From Alcaligenaceae bacterium (GTDB lineage Bacteria; Pseudomonadota; Gammaproteobacteria; Burkholderiales; Burkholderiaceae_B): 37,657 nucleotides of DNA. Position numbers and translations under genes: made by a program. A model generated the notes under the pieces. That model was not told the DNA's origin. It worked only from the letters and a program-made list of their open reading frames with translations, and ran no database searches. How positions within the stretch are numbered: the first letter of the stretch is position 1; every line of letters begins with the position of its first letter. Shown here one piece after another: positions 7,414-15,570 of this stretch. The DNA lies in the NCBI GenBank assembly GCA_029267415.1, contig JAJUIY010000004.1, forward strand, positions 1 to 37,657, written 5' to 3'.

Positions 7414-8739
7414 TCAGCTTTCGCAGTCGCGACGCTCGATGTTGTTGTCCGCGGCGTACTTGTCGGCGAATTCCTTGATCAGAGGATCAATGATCTCGCG
7501 ATCGCCTTCGTACCAATCGCTGTTGATCTTCCACTCAGTGCCGTCCCATACGGACATGCGGGCCGTGTAGGTTCCCATGTGGTTCTTGCAACTGGTCTTG
7601 TGTGGCTGCAGGATGCCGGTGAAGCCAAGCTCTTCCAGGCGTTCTGCCGTCAGATCCAGGTTTTCCAGTGCCCATTGGGCCTGTTCGCCGGTGATGGGTT
7701 TGCCAATACCGAACTCTTCCTGAGCAATGCGCACCGCTTCGGCGGTCAGCATGCCGGTGATCAGACCGCGTACATACAGGACGTCACCCACCGTGCTGCG
7801 ATCTTCTGCCGTGCCTTTACCTTGGTCGTACAGGGTTTCCAGGATGTCCTGGATAACCTTGGCGTCACGGTTGGCCGAGGCTTGTAGCGCGACGGCGTTG
7901 TAACCTTTGGCGGCTTCTTCAACCCCTTTGACGTCGGACTCGGAGCCGGCCCACCAGAAGCCATAGATTTTGTCACGCGGGTAGCCGACCGATTGGGCTT
8001 CTTTGAGCGCGGTGGCGTTCATGACACCATAGCCAACGTAGAGCACGTAGTCGGGGCGGTCGCGGCGCACCTGCAGCCAGGTGGACTTTTGGTCCAGGCC
8101 CGGAGCGGTAACAGGCAGCTTGTTAAGTTTGAACCCGTGCATCTCGGCGCGTTTTTCGAATACTGGCATGAACTCGTGGCCGAAAGGTGCGTCCATAAAG
8201 ACATAGCTGATGGTTTTACCCTTCAGATTGTCCAGACCGCCTTCACGTTCGCCGAGGGCCTGAATCATGACGTCGGCCGCGACGAAATAGTTGGGGATAA
8301 CCGGGAACACCCACTTGAAGACTTCGCCGTCGGCCGCAGCCGGTGTGCCATAGCCTGCAATCACTACAGATACCTTGTCTTCAGCAGCCTTTTTGAGCAG
8401 AGCCGCCGTGACGCCGGTTGAAATGGGCTGGACGATGGCGGCGCCGCCATGTTGGTTTTTCATGCGCTCGTAGCATTCGATGCCTTTGGCGGTATCGAAG
8501 GCAAACTCGCATTCTTCGATGCGGAACTTGACCCCGTTGATACCCCCGCGCTCGTTGACCAGCTTGAGGTAGTCGACCGTGCCGTCCGCGACAGGCACCC
8601 CGTTGGGGGCGTAAGGCCCGGTTCGATACGCGAAGATCGGGGCAAACTGTTCGGCTTCTTGTGCCATGGTCACGCTTGGTACGGTGGCGATGCCCGCCGC
8701 AATACAACTTGCGGCCAGCAACTTGGAAATGCGTCTCAT
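7414..8739 (-). CDS. livK: Periplasmic substrate-binding protein of the Liv-type ABC importer
   Basis: A 441-residue type I periplasmic binding protein (Peripla_BP_6) that captures substrate and delivers it to LivHM. A Sec signal peptide covers about residues 1-26 (basic MRRISK, hydrophobic core, then TMA before QEAEQ). The mature part opens with FAPIFAYRTGPYAPNGVPVA and the typical DYLKLVNERGGINGVK. The start at 8739 is preceded by GGAGA at good spacing; an in-frame upstream ATG at 8781 would bury the signal peptide. At 441 residues it is longer than the classical leucine-binding protein (about 370), as in homologues for aromatic or other carboxylates. The ligand cannot be read from sequence, and the flanking CoA ligases argue against a simple amino acid. 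Confidence 0.9.
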   Translation of the reverse strand: MRRISKLLAASCIAAGIATVPSVTMAQEAEQFAPIFAYRTGPYAPNGVPVADGTVDYLKLVNERGGINGVKFRIEECEFAFDTAKGIECYERMKNQHGGAAIVQPISTGVTAALLKKAAEDKVSVVIAGYGTPAAADGEVFKWVFPVIPNYFVAADVMIQALGEREGGLDNLKGKTISYVFMDAPFGHEFMPVFEKRAEMHGFKLNKLPVTAPGLDQKSTWLQVRRDRPDYVLYVGYGVMNATALKEAQSVGYPRDKIYGFWWAGSESDVKGVEEAAKGYNAVALQASANRDAKVIQDILETLYDQGKGTAEDRSTVGDVLYVRGLITGMLTAEAVRIAQEEFGIGKPITGEQAQWALENLDLTAERLEELGFTGILQPHKTSCKNHMGTYTARMSVWDGTEWKINSDWYEGDREIIDPLIKEFADKYAADNNIERRDCES

Positions 8740-8804
8740 GGTTGTCTCCTTAGTATTTATAAGGGCGTTTGCGCCAGGCAAGACACCGCGGTTGAAAGTT
8801 TCCG

Positions 8805-9878
8805 TCAGTGCGGGAAAGGCCAGACACGTAATTTGTGTTTGGCCGTGGACCAGAGTCGGGCCAGACCGTGAGGCTCGACAATGAGAAACCAGACGATAAG
8901 TGCGCCGAAAATCATGTGCTCGATATGCGCCGCGATGGCGGTGCTGAGCTGCAGATTAAAGAGGTCACTGATCTCGGGGAGTATCAAACGCAGGGCGATG
9001 GGCAGTACGACCATAAAGGCAGCACCGATGAAGTTACCCAGAATTGAACCTAGCCCGCCGATAATGATCATAAACAGCAGTTGCAGCGACATGTTCAGGT
9101 TAAAGGCGTCGGGCTCCCAGGCACCTAAGTAGAAAAACGCCCACAGCGCGCCGGCAATGCCCACCATGAAACTGCTGACGGCGAAGGCGGAAAGCTTGGC
9201 ATAAACAGGGCGGATGCCGATAATTTCGGCCGCCACGTCCATGTCGCGGATGGCCATCCACTCGCGCCCGATCGCGCCGCGCACCAAATTTTTTGCGGCC
9301 AATGCAAAAAGGATCAGCACGGTAAGGCAGAACAGGTACTTGGACGTGTAGGTGTTCAGCGGGATGCCCAGCACGCTGACGTCGGGGGCAGTGACAGAGA
9401 TAGATGGGCTGTGCATGGTTAGCCATTTGACACGATAGAACATCCAGTCGGCGAAAAATTGTGCCGCCAGCGTGGTGACGGCCAAATAAAGGCCCCGTAC
9501 CCGAAGGCTGGGAAGGCCGAACAAGACACCAAACAACGCGGCACAGACACCGCCCACCAGCAGAGCCACGATAAGTGGCGTGCCGGGAAGGCGCATCAGC
9601 ACGTTGTAGGCGCCGTACGCGCCTACCGCCATGAAGGCGCCCGAGCCCAGCGAGATTTGCCCGCAATAACCGATAAGGATGTTGGTGCCCAAGGCGGCCA
9701 GCGATAAGATCACCACCGGGATCAGAATGGTGGCGAGCAGATAGTTGCTGACGACCAAGGGAAGCAAAAAGGCAATGGCCAGCACGGCCAGCATGGCGAT
9801 GCGATCTTGCCGGATCGGGAAGATCTGTTGATCTGCCTTGTACGTTGTCTTGAACTGACCATTCTCTCGGTAAAGCAC
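8805..9878 (-). CDS. livM: Branched-chain-type ABC transporter permease LivM
   Basis: Inner-membrane permease of about 357 residues with around ten hydrophobic segments. After a 27-residue cytoplasmic N-terminus come MLAVLAIAFLLPLVVSNYLL, then ALGTNILIGYCGQISLGSGA (the LivM hallmark), and the coupling-helix region EWMAIRDMDVAAEIIGI. The start is set at a GTG (9878) because AAGGAG sits 6 nt upstream and the resulting LYRENGQFKTTY is the usual beginning of this subfamily. Longer in-frame starts up to 10019 would overlap livH and lack conservation. It lies 56 bp after livH and 65 bp before livK. Confidence 0.92.
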   Translation of the reverse strand: MLYRENGQFKTTYKADQQIFPIRQDRIAMLAVLAIAFLLPLVVSNYLLATILIPVVILSLAALGTNILIGYCGQISLGSGAFMAVGAYGAYNVLMRLPGTPLIVALLVGGVCAALFGVLFGLPSLRVRGLYLAVTTLAAQFFADWMFYRVKWLTMHSPSISVTAPDVSVLGIPLNTYTSKYLFCLTVLILFALAAKNLVRGAIGREWMAIRDMDVAAEIIGIRPVYAKLSAFAVSSFMVGIAGALWAFFYLGAWEPDAFNLNMSLQLLFMIIIGGLGSILGNFIGAAFMVVLPIALRLILPEISDLFNLQLSTAIAAHIEHMIFGALIVWFLIVEPHGLARLWSTAKHKLRVWPFPH

Positions 9879-9934
9879 CCAGTACTCCTTACAGAAACTT
9901 GATGTCGACGCTGACTTGGTGGTGTGGTGCGCGC

Positions 9935-10864
9935 TCAGACACGGTCGATGATTTTTTCGCCAAACAAGCCTTGTGGACGCACCAGCAAGAACAGCAGTGC
10001 CAGCACGTATGCGAACCAAACTTCAATGCCCCCGCCCACAAAGGGACCAAGGTAGATTTCAGATAGTTTTTCGCCGGCACCCACGATCAGCCCGGCGATA
10101 ATGGCGCCCGGAATAGAGGTAAGGCCACCCAGAATTACTACTGGCAATGCGCGCAGCGCCAGGTTGGAGATTGAAAACTGCACCCCCAGCTTGCTGCCCC
10201 AAACCATGCCGGCTACCAAGGCGCTAAGCCCCGCAACAAACCAGACGATGACCCACATGCGCGACAGCGGGATGCCCACTGATTGCGCGGCTTGGTGGTC
10301 GTCGGCCACGGCGCGCAGTGCCCGCCCAGTTTTTGTTTTTTGAAAGAACAGCACCAGCGCCAGAACCAGCAGGGCAGCGATGACGGCGGCCGACAGTTCG
10401 CCGGAGTCGATCAAGACCCCGCCTTCGAACATGTTTTCAAACAAAAAGATGGGGTCGTCGGGCATGCCGACGTTGATGGTATAGACGTTACTGCCGAACA
10501 CAATTTGACCGAAGCCTTCCAGGAACAGGCCGATGCCGATGGTGACCATAAGCAGCGAGGCTTCGGGTTGATTGACCAGGTGGCGCAGGGCCAGACGTTC
10601 GACCAGCCAGGCGAACACGAACATGAATGCGGCAGCCACGACGAAGGCCAGAAGATTGGCCAGCAACATGCTTTCGATGCCGAACCACGCGGGAATCCAT
10701 TGAGAGAACCGTGCCATGGCCAGTGCGGCAAACAGCACCATGATGCCCTGCGAAAAGTTGAACACGCTGGATGCTTTGTAGATAAGCACAAAGCCCAGGG
10801 CAACCAGCGAATAAAGCACGCCACTCATCAGGCCGCCGAACAGGGTTTCCAGAAAAAATGCCAT
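9935..10864 (-). CDS. livH: Branched-chain-type ABC transporter permease LivH
   Basis: Second inner-membrane permease, 309 residues with about eight membrane segments. It begins MAFFLETLFGGLMSGVLYSL, followed by IYKASSVFNFSQGIMVLFAA, which is characteristic of LivH. The cytoplasmic coupling region RALRAVADDHQAAQSVGI and the late segment ALPVVILGGLTSIPGAIIAG are also clear. The start at 10864 has GGAG about 9 nt upstream; an in-frame ATG 14 codons earlier lies inside livG. The 16-bp gap to livG indicates co-transcription. Together with LivM it forms the translocation path. Confidence 0.93.
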   Translation of the reverse strand: MAFFLETLFGGLMSGVLYSLVALGFVLIYKASSVFNFSQGIMVLFAALAMARFSQWIPAWFGIESMLLANLLAFVVAAAFMFVFAWLVERLALRHLVNQPEASLLMVTIGIGLFLEGFGQIVFGSNVYTINVGMPDDPIFLFENMFEGGVLIDSGELSAAVIAALLVLALVLFFQKTKTGRALRAVADDHQAAQSVGIPLSRMWVIVWFVAGLSALVAGMVWGSKLGVQFSISNLALRALPVVILGGLTSIPGAIIAGLIVGAGEKLSEIYLGPFVGGGIEVWFAYVLALLFLLVRPQGLFGEKIIDRV

Positions 10865-10880
10865 GTTGGTATTGCTCCAG

Positions 10881-11720
10881 TCAGCCGCTTGTGCCCAGGT
10901 AGGCACGGATTACGTCTTCGTTTGCCTGTACTTCTGCCGGGGGGCCGTCGCCGATTTTCTTGCCATAATCGAGCACGACGACGCGATCGGAGATGTCCAT
11001 CACCACGCTCATGTCGTGTTCGATCAACACGATGGTGGTGCCATATTCTTCGTTGACATCCAGAATGAAGCGGCACATATCTTGTTTTTCTTCGAGGTTC
11101 ATGCCGGCCATGGGCTCGTCCATCAGGAGCACGGTGGGCTCCATGGCGAGCGCCCGCCCAAGGTCGACCCGCTTCTGCAGACCATAAGGCAACTGCCCAA
11201 CGGGAACCTTGCGGTAGGCTTCGATTTCAAGCAGTTCGATGATTTCTTCTACAAAGCGGCGGTGCTGCAACTCTTCGCGTTCGGCCGGGCCGATACGCAA
11301 TGCCTGCAAAAACAGATTGCTGCGCATTTTCATGTTGCGGCCGGACATGATGTTGTCGAGAACACTCATGCCGTTGAACAGGGCCAGGTTTTGAAATGTG
11401 CGCCCGATTCCGCGGGCCGCTACCTGGTGCGGGCGGATGCGGGAAAACGGCTGCCCGCGAAAGGTGATGCTGCCTTCGGTGGGTGTATAAACGCCGTTGA
11501 TGCAGTTGAGCATTGAGCTTTTGCCGGCGCCGTTGGGGCCAATGATGGCGCGGATTTCGTGTTCACGGACATTGAAGCTGATGTTGGTAAGCGCCTTCAC
11601 GCCGCCAAAGCGCAGGCTTATATTACGGACATCGAGAATAACGGGGCCAATGCGGCGTCCGGTTGCTGTCGCCAGTTCGGTATCGGGGCTCAGCGTGGCG
11701 TGGTTGATGCTGCAATTCAT
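10881..11720 (-). CDS. livG: Branched-chain-type ABC transporter ATP-binding protein LivG
   Basis: Second ATPase of the importer, 279 residues. Walker A GPNGAGKSS is at about 61-69, the Q-loop region is GRTFQNLALFNGMSVLDNI, the signature is the LivG-type variant LPYGLQKRVDLGRAL, Walker B is VLLMDEPMAGMN, and the H-loop is LIEHDMSVVMDISDR. An N-terminal extension of about 25 residues precedes the ABC domain. Its start codon shares one base with the stop codon of the upstream acyl-CoA ligase (TAATG), indicating translational coupling and tying ligase and transporter functionally. Confidence 0.94.
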   Translation of the reverse strand: MNCSINHATLSPDTELATATGRRIGPVILDVRNISLRFGGVKALTNISFNVREHEIRAIIGPNGAGKSSMLNCINGVYTPTEGSITFRGQPFSRIRPHQVAARGIGRTFQNLALFNGMSVLDNIMSGRNMKMRSNLFLQALRIGPAEREELQHRRFVEEIIELLEIEAYRKVPVGQLPYGLQKRVDLGRALAMEPTVLLMDEPMAGMNLEEKQDMCRFILDVNEEYGTTIVLIEHDMSVVMDISDRVVVLDYGKKIGDGPPAEVQANEDVIRAYLGTSG

Positions 11721-13672
11721 TATGCTGTGCTCCTGACGGGCGGAAATACCTTGGCTTCCAGTATTTTGAGCGTTGCCGAAACCTTGCCGGTGCGCCCATC
11801 TTCAAACTTGACGGCGGTTTCGATGAACTGCTCGGTACGGCCGTCATACAAGGCATCGATCAGAACCTTATATTTTTCGGCAACAAACCCGCGACGCACT
11901 TTGCGGGTTCGGGTAAGTTCGTCGTCGTCCGGGTCAAGTTCTTTGTGAAGCACCAGAAAACGCCGGATCTGGACTTCATGCATGCCTTCTTCCGTGGCCA
12001 GGTCGGCATTGACCTGTTCCACGCAGCCCTTGATCATTTCAAGGACCTCGGGTTTGCCGGCCAGATCGACATAGCCCGCGTAGGGCAAGCTTTGGCGCTC
12101 GGCCCAGTTGCCCACGGCGTCAAATTCGATATTGATGAAGGCGCAGACTTCGTCGCGACCGTGCCCGAAGCACACGGCCTCTTTGATTTGAGGGAAAAAC
12201 TTAAGCTTGTTTTCGACGTAGTTGGGGGCGAACATGGCCCCGCTGAGTAGTTGGCCGACATCTTTGGCGCGATCAATGATGCGCAGCTGCCCGTTGGAGT
12301 CGATGATGCCGGCGTCACCCGTATGGAAATAGCCGTGTTCGTCGAGGGCCTCGGCCGTGTCTTTGGGGCGCTTGTAGTATTCCTTAAGCACCGACACACC
12401 CTTCACCAGTATTTCGCCGGTATCGGAAATTTTAAGTTCGATGCCCGGCGCGGGCCGGCCCACCGTGGTGAGGTCGACCTCGCCATCGCGCTGCAGGCAT
12501 ACATAAGCACAGGTTTCGGTTTGGCCGTAAAGCTGTTTAAGGTTGACGCCGATGGAACGGAAGAAACGGAAGAGGTCGGGGCCGATGGCAGCACCCGCGG
12601 TGTACGCCACGCGTATGCGCGACAGGCCCAATGCGTTCTTGAGCGGGCCATAGACGAGAATATTCCCAAGCGCGTAGGCCATGCGGTCTTTCAGCGAGGT
12701 GGGTTTGCCATCCAGGATGTCGGCGCCCACGCGTGCCGCGAGAGCCATAAAGCGCGCATAGAGCCATTGTTTAAATCGTGAGGCGTCTTCCATCCGTATG
12801 GATACGGCGGTAAGCATGCCTTCAAAAATCCGTGGAGGGGCAAAGTAAAAGGTTGGGCCAATTTCGCCCATGTCGATAGAGACGGTTTCGGCGGATTCGG
12901 GGCAGTTGATAGTGAATCCCGCCACCAGCCATTGCGCCACCGAGAAAAAGAAGTCGCCCATCCATGCGGGCGGCAGGTAAGAGAGTACTTCGTCGGACGC
13001 GTTCAGCTTGTCGACTTCGATGGCCCCCTTGGCCGAAGCGACAAAGGCTGCGTGCGTTTGGCATACGCCTTTGGGCCGGCTGGTGGTACCGGATGTGTAG
13101 GAAATGATGGCGACGTCATCGGGTTGACCGGCGGCAACCAGCTGGTCAAAGCGATCGGGCATGCTGGCGGCACGTTCGCGCCCCAGTTCCATGAGCGCTT
13201 CGACACTGCGTAAACCGGGTTGTTGATAATTTCGCAGACCGCGCGGGTCGTTGTAGAAGAGGTTGTCGAGCCCCGGTACGCCCTCGTCGCCGGACAGTTC
13301 GCGTAATTCGAGAAACTTGTCCATTTGCTCTTGGTCTTCGGCGAAAGCAAAGCGCACGTTGGCATCGCGCAGCACGAAGCCCACTTCTTCTGTGATGGCA
13401 TCTTGATACATGGGTACCGGCACGCCGCGCAATACCTGTACGGCAATAAACATTAGGTAAAGCTGGGGCCGGTTGTCGCCCAGTATGGCCAAATTTTCGC
13501 CGGCCTCGAAGCCCAGGGCATCTAGCCCAAGGGCCATGTGGCGCACATCTTCCAAGGCACGCTGCCATGACCAGGTTTGCCAGATACCGTATTCTTTTTC
13601 ACGCAACGCCGGATCCTGCGGGCGTTGCCGGGCATGCTGCACCAGCAGGCGCGGAAGCGTGGTCTCCTGCAC
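11720..13672 (-). CDS. AMP-forming acyl-CoA synthetase (long-chain FadD-like family)
   Basis: First gene of the transporter operon, 650 residues. It belongs to the ANL adenylate-forming family, which activates a carboxylic acid to acyl-AMP and then acyl-CoA. The P-loop SYTSGTTSRPKG lies at 191-202. Other motifs are LSYLPPAWMGDFFFS, QLYGQTETCAYV, GYFHTGDAGIIDSNGQLRII (hinge region), and a C-terminal TRKVRRGFVAEKY in the region that normally supplies the catalytic lysine. The start is a GTG at 13672 with GGGGAG 7 nt upstream; a 13726 start would add 18 unconserved residues. The long FadD-like architecture does not fix chain length, and the substrate may be aromatic or medium chain. It overlaps livG by one base. 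Confidence 0.88.
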   Translation of the reverse strand: MQETTLPRLLVQHARQRPQDPALREKEYGIWQTWSWQRALEDVRHMALGLDALGFEAGENLAILGDNRPQLYLMFIAVQVLRGVPVPMYQDAITEEVGFVLRDANVRFAFAEDQEQMDKFLELRELSGDEGVPGLDNLFYNDPRGLRNYQQPGLRSVEALMELGRERAASMPDRFDQLVAAGQPDDVAIISYTSGTTSRPKGVCQTHAAFVASAKGAIEVDKLNASDEVLSYLPPAWMGDFFFSVAQWLVAGFTINCPESAETVSIDMGEIGPTFYFAPPRIFEGMLTAVSIRMEDASRFKQWLYARFMALAARVGADILDGKPTSLKDRMAYALGNILVYGPLKNALGLSRIRVAYTAGAAIGPDLFRFFRSIGVNLKQLYGQTETCAYVCLQRDGEVDLTTVGRPAPGIELKISDTGEILVKGVSVLKEYYKRPKDTAEALDEHGYFHTGDAGIIDSNGQLRIIDRAKDVGQLLSGAMFAPNYVENKLKFFPQIKEAVCFGHGRDEVCAFINIEFDAVGNWAERQSLPYAGYVDLAGKPEVLEMIKGCVEQVNADLATEEGMHEVQIRRFLVLHKELDPDDDELTRTRKVRRGFVAEKYKVLIDALYDGRTEQFIETAVKFEDGRTGKVSATLKILEAKVFPPVRSTA

Positions 13673-13915
13673 GTATTGTCTCCCCGATTTTTTATCGTCA
13701 CGCCGGCATGTTTGCTTGCATATCAAGCGGTTGCCGGGTTGAGGTTTAAATTAATACTAAGACCCCTTTCGGGATTGCGTTGTCGCTCAAGCGACAATTG
13801 AGGGTGCTTTTGACATGGGTTTAACCCCAAGTCGCCCGGCGGTGGTGAGGCCGGTGACGTGCCTCGCGGGCGATCGGGCGTTCGGCCGAGCGGCGAGGTT
13901 GTCGGCCAAAAGGGG
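13673..13915. other. Intergenic region upstream of the ligase/liv operon
   Basis: These 243 bp lie between the divergence-free minus-strand genes for the PH-like membrane protein and the acyl-CoA synthetase. They must hold the operon promoter, but no consensus -35/-10 pair stands out. A near-palindrome lies at 13780-13797 (listed separately). GGCCGA (13884-13889) / TCGGCC (13902-13907) forms a hairpin just after the upstream gene and could contribute to its 3' end. No coding sequence is supported. Confidence 0.5.
13780..13797. promoter_or_regulatory. 18-bp near-palindrome TTGTCGCT-CA-AGCGACAA, candidate operator
   Basis: Perfect 8-bp arms around a 2-bp centre lie 108 bp upstream of the GTG start of the acyl-CoA synthetase, the first gene of the liv operon. 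The size and symmetry fit a dimeric TetR-, MarR- or GntR-type operator. The nearby AT-rich stretch around 13744-13760 could hold a -10 element. No matching regulator is encoded next to it. The role is inferred from symmetry and position. Confidence 0.4.
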
Positions 13916-14368
13916 TCAAACGGGGCGGCGATGGTAAGCCAGGGCGATGTGGGCAAAAGCGATTTGCAGTTCTTGCGTGCCCCCCTGAAACACTACAGGG
14001 CGGCCTTTGCCGGTGAAGCAAACCAGCCGCTTCGACGCCACCATGGGAATAAATTTGGCAAACTGTATGTCGGACCATTGCACCGAGCGGCGGGTTACCC
14101 AGGTTTGGTGGATGCCTTCAGCGGTAATCGTGGTAACGGAAGTTTGCATGAACCGCGCGATGACCGCAAGGGCCAGAAAGGTGATGGTGACGCTGGCGGC
14201 GATGGCGGGCTGGACGGCCTGCCGGCTGGTGCCTATGGCCGTGTGCATTAGTTTGGCACCGATTATCAGCACTACACACCATGCCACCACTTTGACCCAG
14301 GCGGGCCACGCGGTACCGCGAATGGGCAAGGGTCCCAATGTTTGCATCAGGGTTTCGTGACGGTTCAT
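13916..14368 (-). CDS. Small membrane protein with PH-like C-terminal domain
   Basis: I do not recognise a named family. The 150-residue product starts MNRHETLMQTLGPLPIRG. It has two hydrophobic helices, about residues 28-47 (VVAWCVVLIIGAKLMHTAIG) and 57-75 (AASVTITFLALAVIARFM), then a soluble domain of about 70 residues. That tail (ITAEGIHQTWVTRRSVQWSD, followed by short strands and a final helix) resembles bacterial PH domains, which often follow two membrane helices. The start at 14368 is chosen because the frame upstream reads into the 3' end of mvaB in antiphase. It lies 55 bp after mvaB and may be co-transcribed with it. Confidence 0.6.
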   Translation of the reverse strand: MNRHETLMQTLGPLPIRGTAWPAWVKVVAWCVVLIIGAKLMHTAIGTSRQAVQPAIAASVTITFLALAVIARFMQTSVTTITAEGIHQTWVTRRSVQWSDIQFAKFIPMVASKRLVCFTGKGRPVVFQGGTQELQIAFAHIALAYHRRPV

Positions 14369-14423
14369 AGTAGGCAGTGCGGCGGGCAGTTGCAGGGCGA
14401 TTTTGTCATGGCGTCGGGCTGGC

Positions 14424-15326
14424 TTATTTGCGCGCCGCCAGGGCGTTGCCGGCACGGCTGTCAGCGCGTCGCCCAATTTCGGCAGAAATCCACTGCCCAG
14501 TGTCGACCACCGCATCCAGGTTGATGCCGGTGTCAATGCCCATGCCGTGCAACATATACAGCACGTCCTCGGTGGCGACGTTGCCGGTGGCCCCTTTGGC
14601 GTAGGGGCAGCCACCCAGCCCGGCCACCGAGCTGTGGAAAATGGAAATGCCGGCCTGCAATGATGCCAGAATATTGGCCAGCGCCTGCCCGTAGGTGTCG
14701 TGGAAGTGTCCGGAGATGGATGCGGGGTTGGCGATTTCAGTGACCGCTTTCATGACACGCTCGACCCGTTTTGGTGTACCGGTACCGATGGTGTCGGCAA
14801 TGTCGATCTCGTCGCAACCCAACGCCTGCATGCGGCGCACTACGTCCAGGACATTGTCCACCGGGGTAGGGCCGTCGTAGGGGCAGTCAAGCGCACAGCT
14901 GATGCTGCCGCGCAAGCGTAGGCCGGCCTGTTTGGCGGCCTCGGCCACAGGTTCGAAGCGGGCGATGGACTCTGCAATCGAGCAATTGATGTTTTTCTGC
15001 GAGAACGCTTCGCTGGCGGCACCAAAGATGACGACTTCGTCGACGCCGGCAGCAACGGCGGCGTCAAAGCCACGCATGTTGGGCGTCAGTGCCGAATAAA
15101 TAATGCCGGGGGCCCGCGTGATACCTGCCATGACTTCAGCGCCGTCTGCCATTTGGGGCACCCATTTTGGCGAGACAAACGAGGCCGCCTCGATATTAGG
15201 AAAACCGGCGGCCGACAGCCGGTTGATCAGTTCAACCTTGGTGGCGGCGGGAATCATGCTTTTCTCGTTCTGTAGACCGTCGCGGGGCGCGACTTCAACA
15301 ATTTTCACCTTGCTGGGCAGTGTCAT
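14424..15326 (-). CDS. mvaB: Hydroxymethylglutaryl-CoA lyase
   Basis: Cleaves 3-hydroxy-3-methylglutaryl-CoA to acetyl-CoA and acetoacetate, the last step of leucine breakdown. It is a 300-residue HMGL-type TIM barrel. The N-terminal catalytic Arg/Asp motif VAPRDGLQNE is at 12-21, the metal-binding pair is in SGHFHDTYGQA (His207, His209), and the catalytic loop GLGGCPYAKGATGN carries Cys240. The start at 15326 has AGGA about 7 nt upstream. No other leucine-degradation gene (liuABD type) is nearby, so it stands alone here, apart from a possible link to the liv/ligase block downstream on the same strand. Confidence 0.95.
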   Translation of the reverse strand: MTLPSKVKIVEVAPRDGLQNEKSMIPAATKVELINRLSAAGFPNIEAASFVSPKWVPQMADGAEVMAGITRAPGIIYSALTPNMRGFDAAVAAGVDEVVIFGAASEAFSQKNINCSIAESIARFEPVAEAAKQAGLRLRGSISCALDCPYDGPTPVDNVLDVVRRMQALGCDEIDIADTIGTGTPKRVERVMKAVTEIANPASISGHFHDTYGQALANILASLQAGISIFHSSVAGLGGCPYAKGATGNVATEDVLYMLHGMGIDTGINLDAVVDTGQWISAEIGRRADSRAGNALAARK

Positions 15327-15570
15327 GATGGATCCTGTAATGCGTTACGGCGCGTTGATGCCATATAGGGGTGTCTGATGCCGGGGCCAACATTGGACGC
15401 GTTGTCTCCACAGGTCAACCACGGCCCCGTTCACTTTCAAGATTTAATCATAGCGCGACGCCGACCGTCGCGGGACGGTACCGCGGTGGCCGCAGCACGG
15501 CTGTACTCGGAGGCGTGTTGTGCCAAAACACGTCTGCCTTGACACACCGGCCCTTACTGCGCCAAGGCGG
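15327..15570. other. Intergenic region between dprA and mvaB
   Basis: A 244-bp gap containing the mvaB promoter. Hairpin-capable repeats are present: CGTGTT (15514-15519) / AACACG with a 7-nt loop, and GCGACG-CCGAC-CGTCGC near 15457-15473. Neither is followed by a T run in the minus direction, so a dprA terminator is not established. No gene is seen. Confidence 0.45.

Noticed and set aside
10283-11056. A 257-codon plus-strand frame opposite livH/livG
   Set aside because: It is rich in His, Gln and Gly, as expected from the reverse complement of membrane-protein codons; it spans two real genes.
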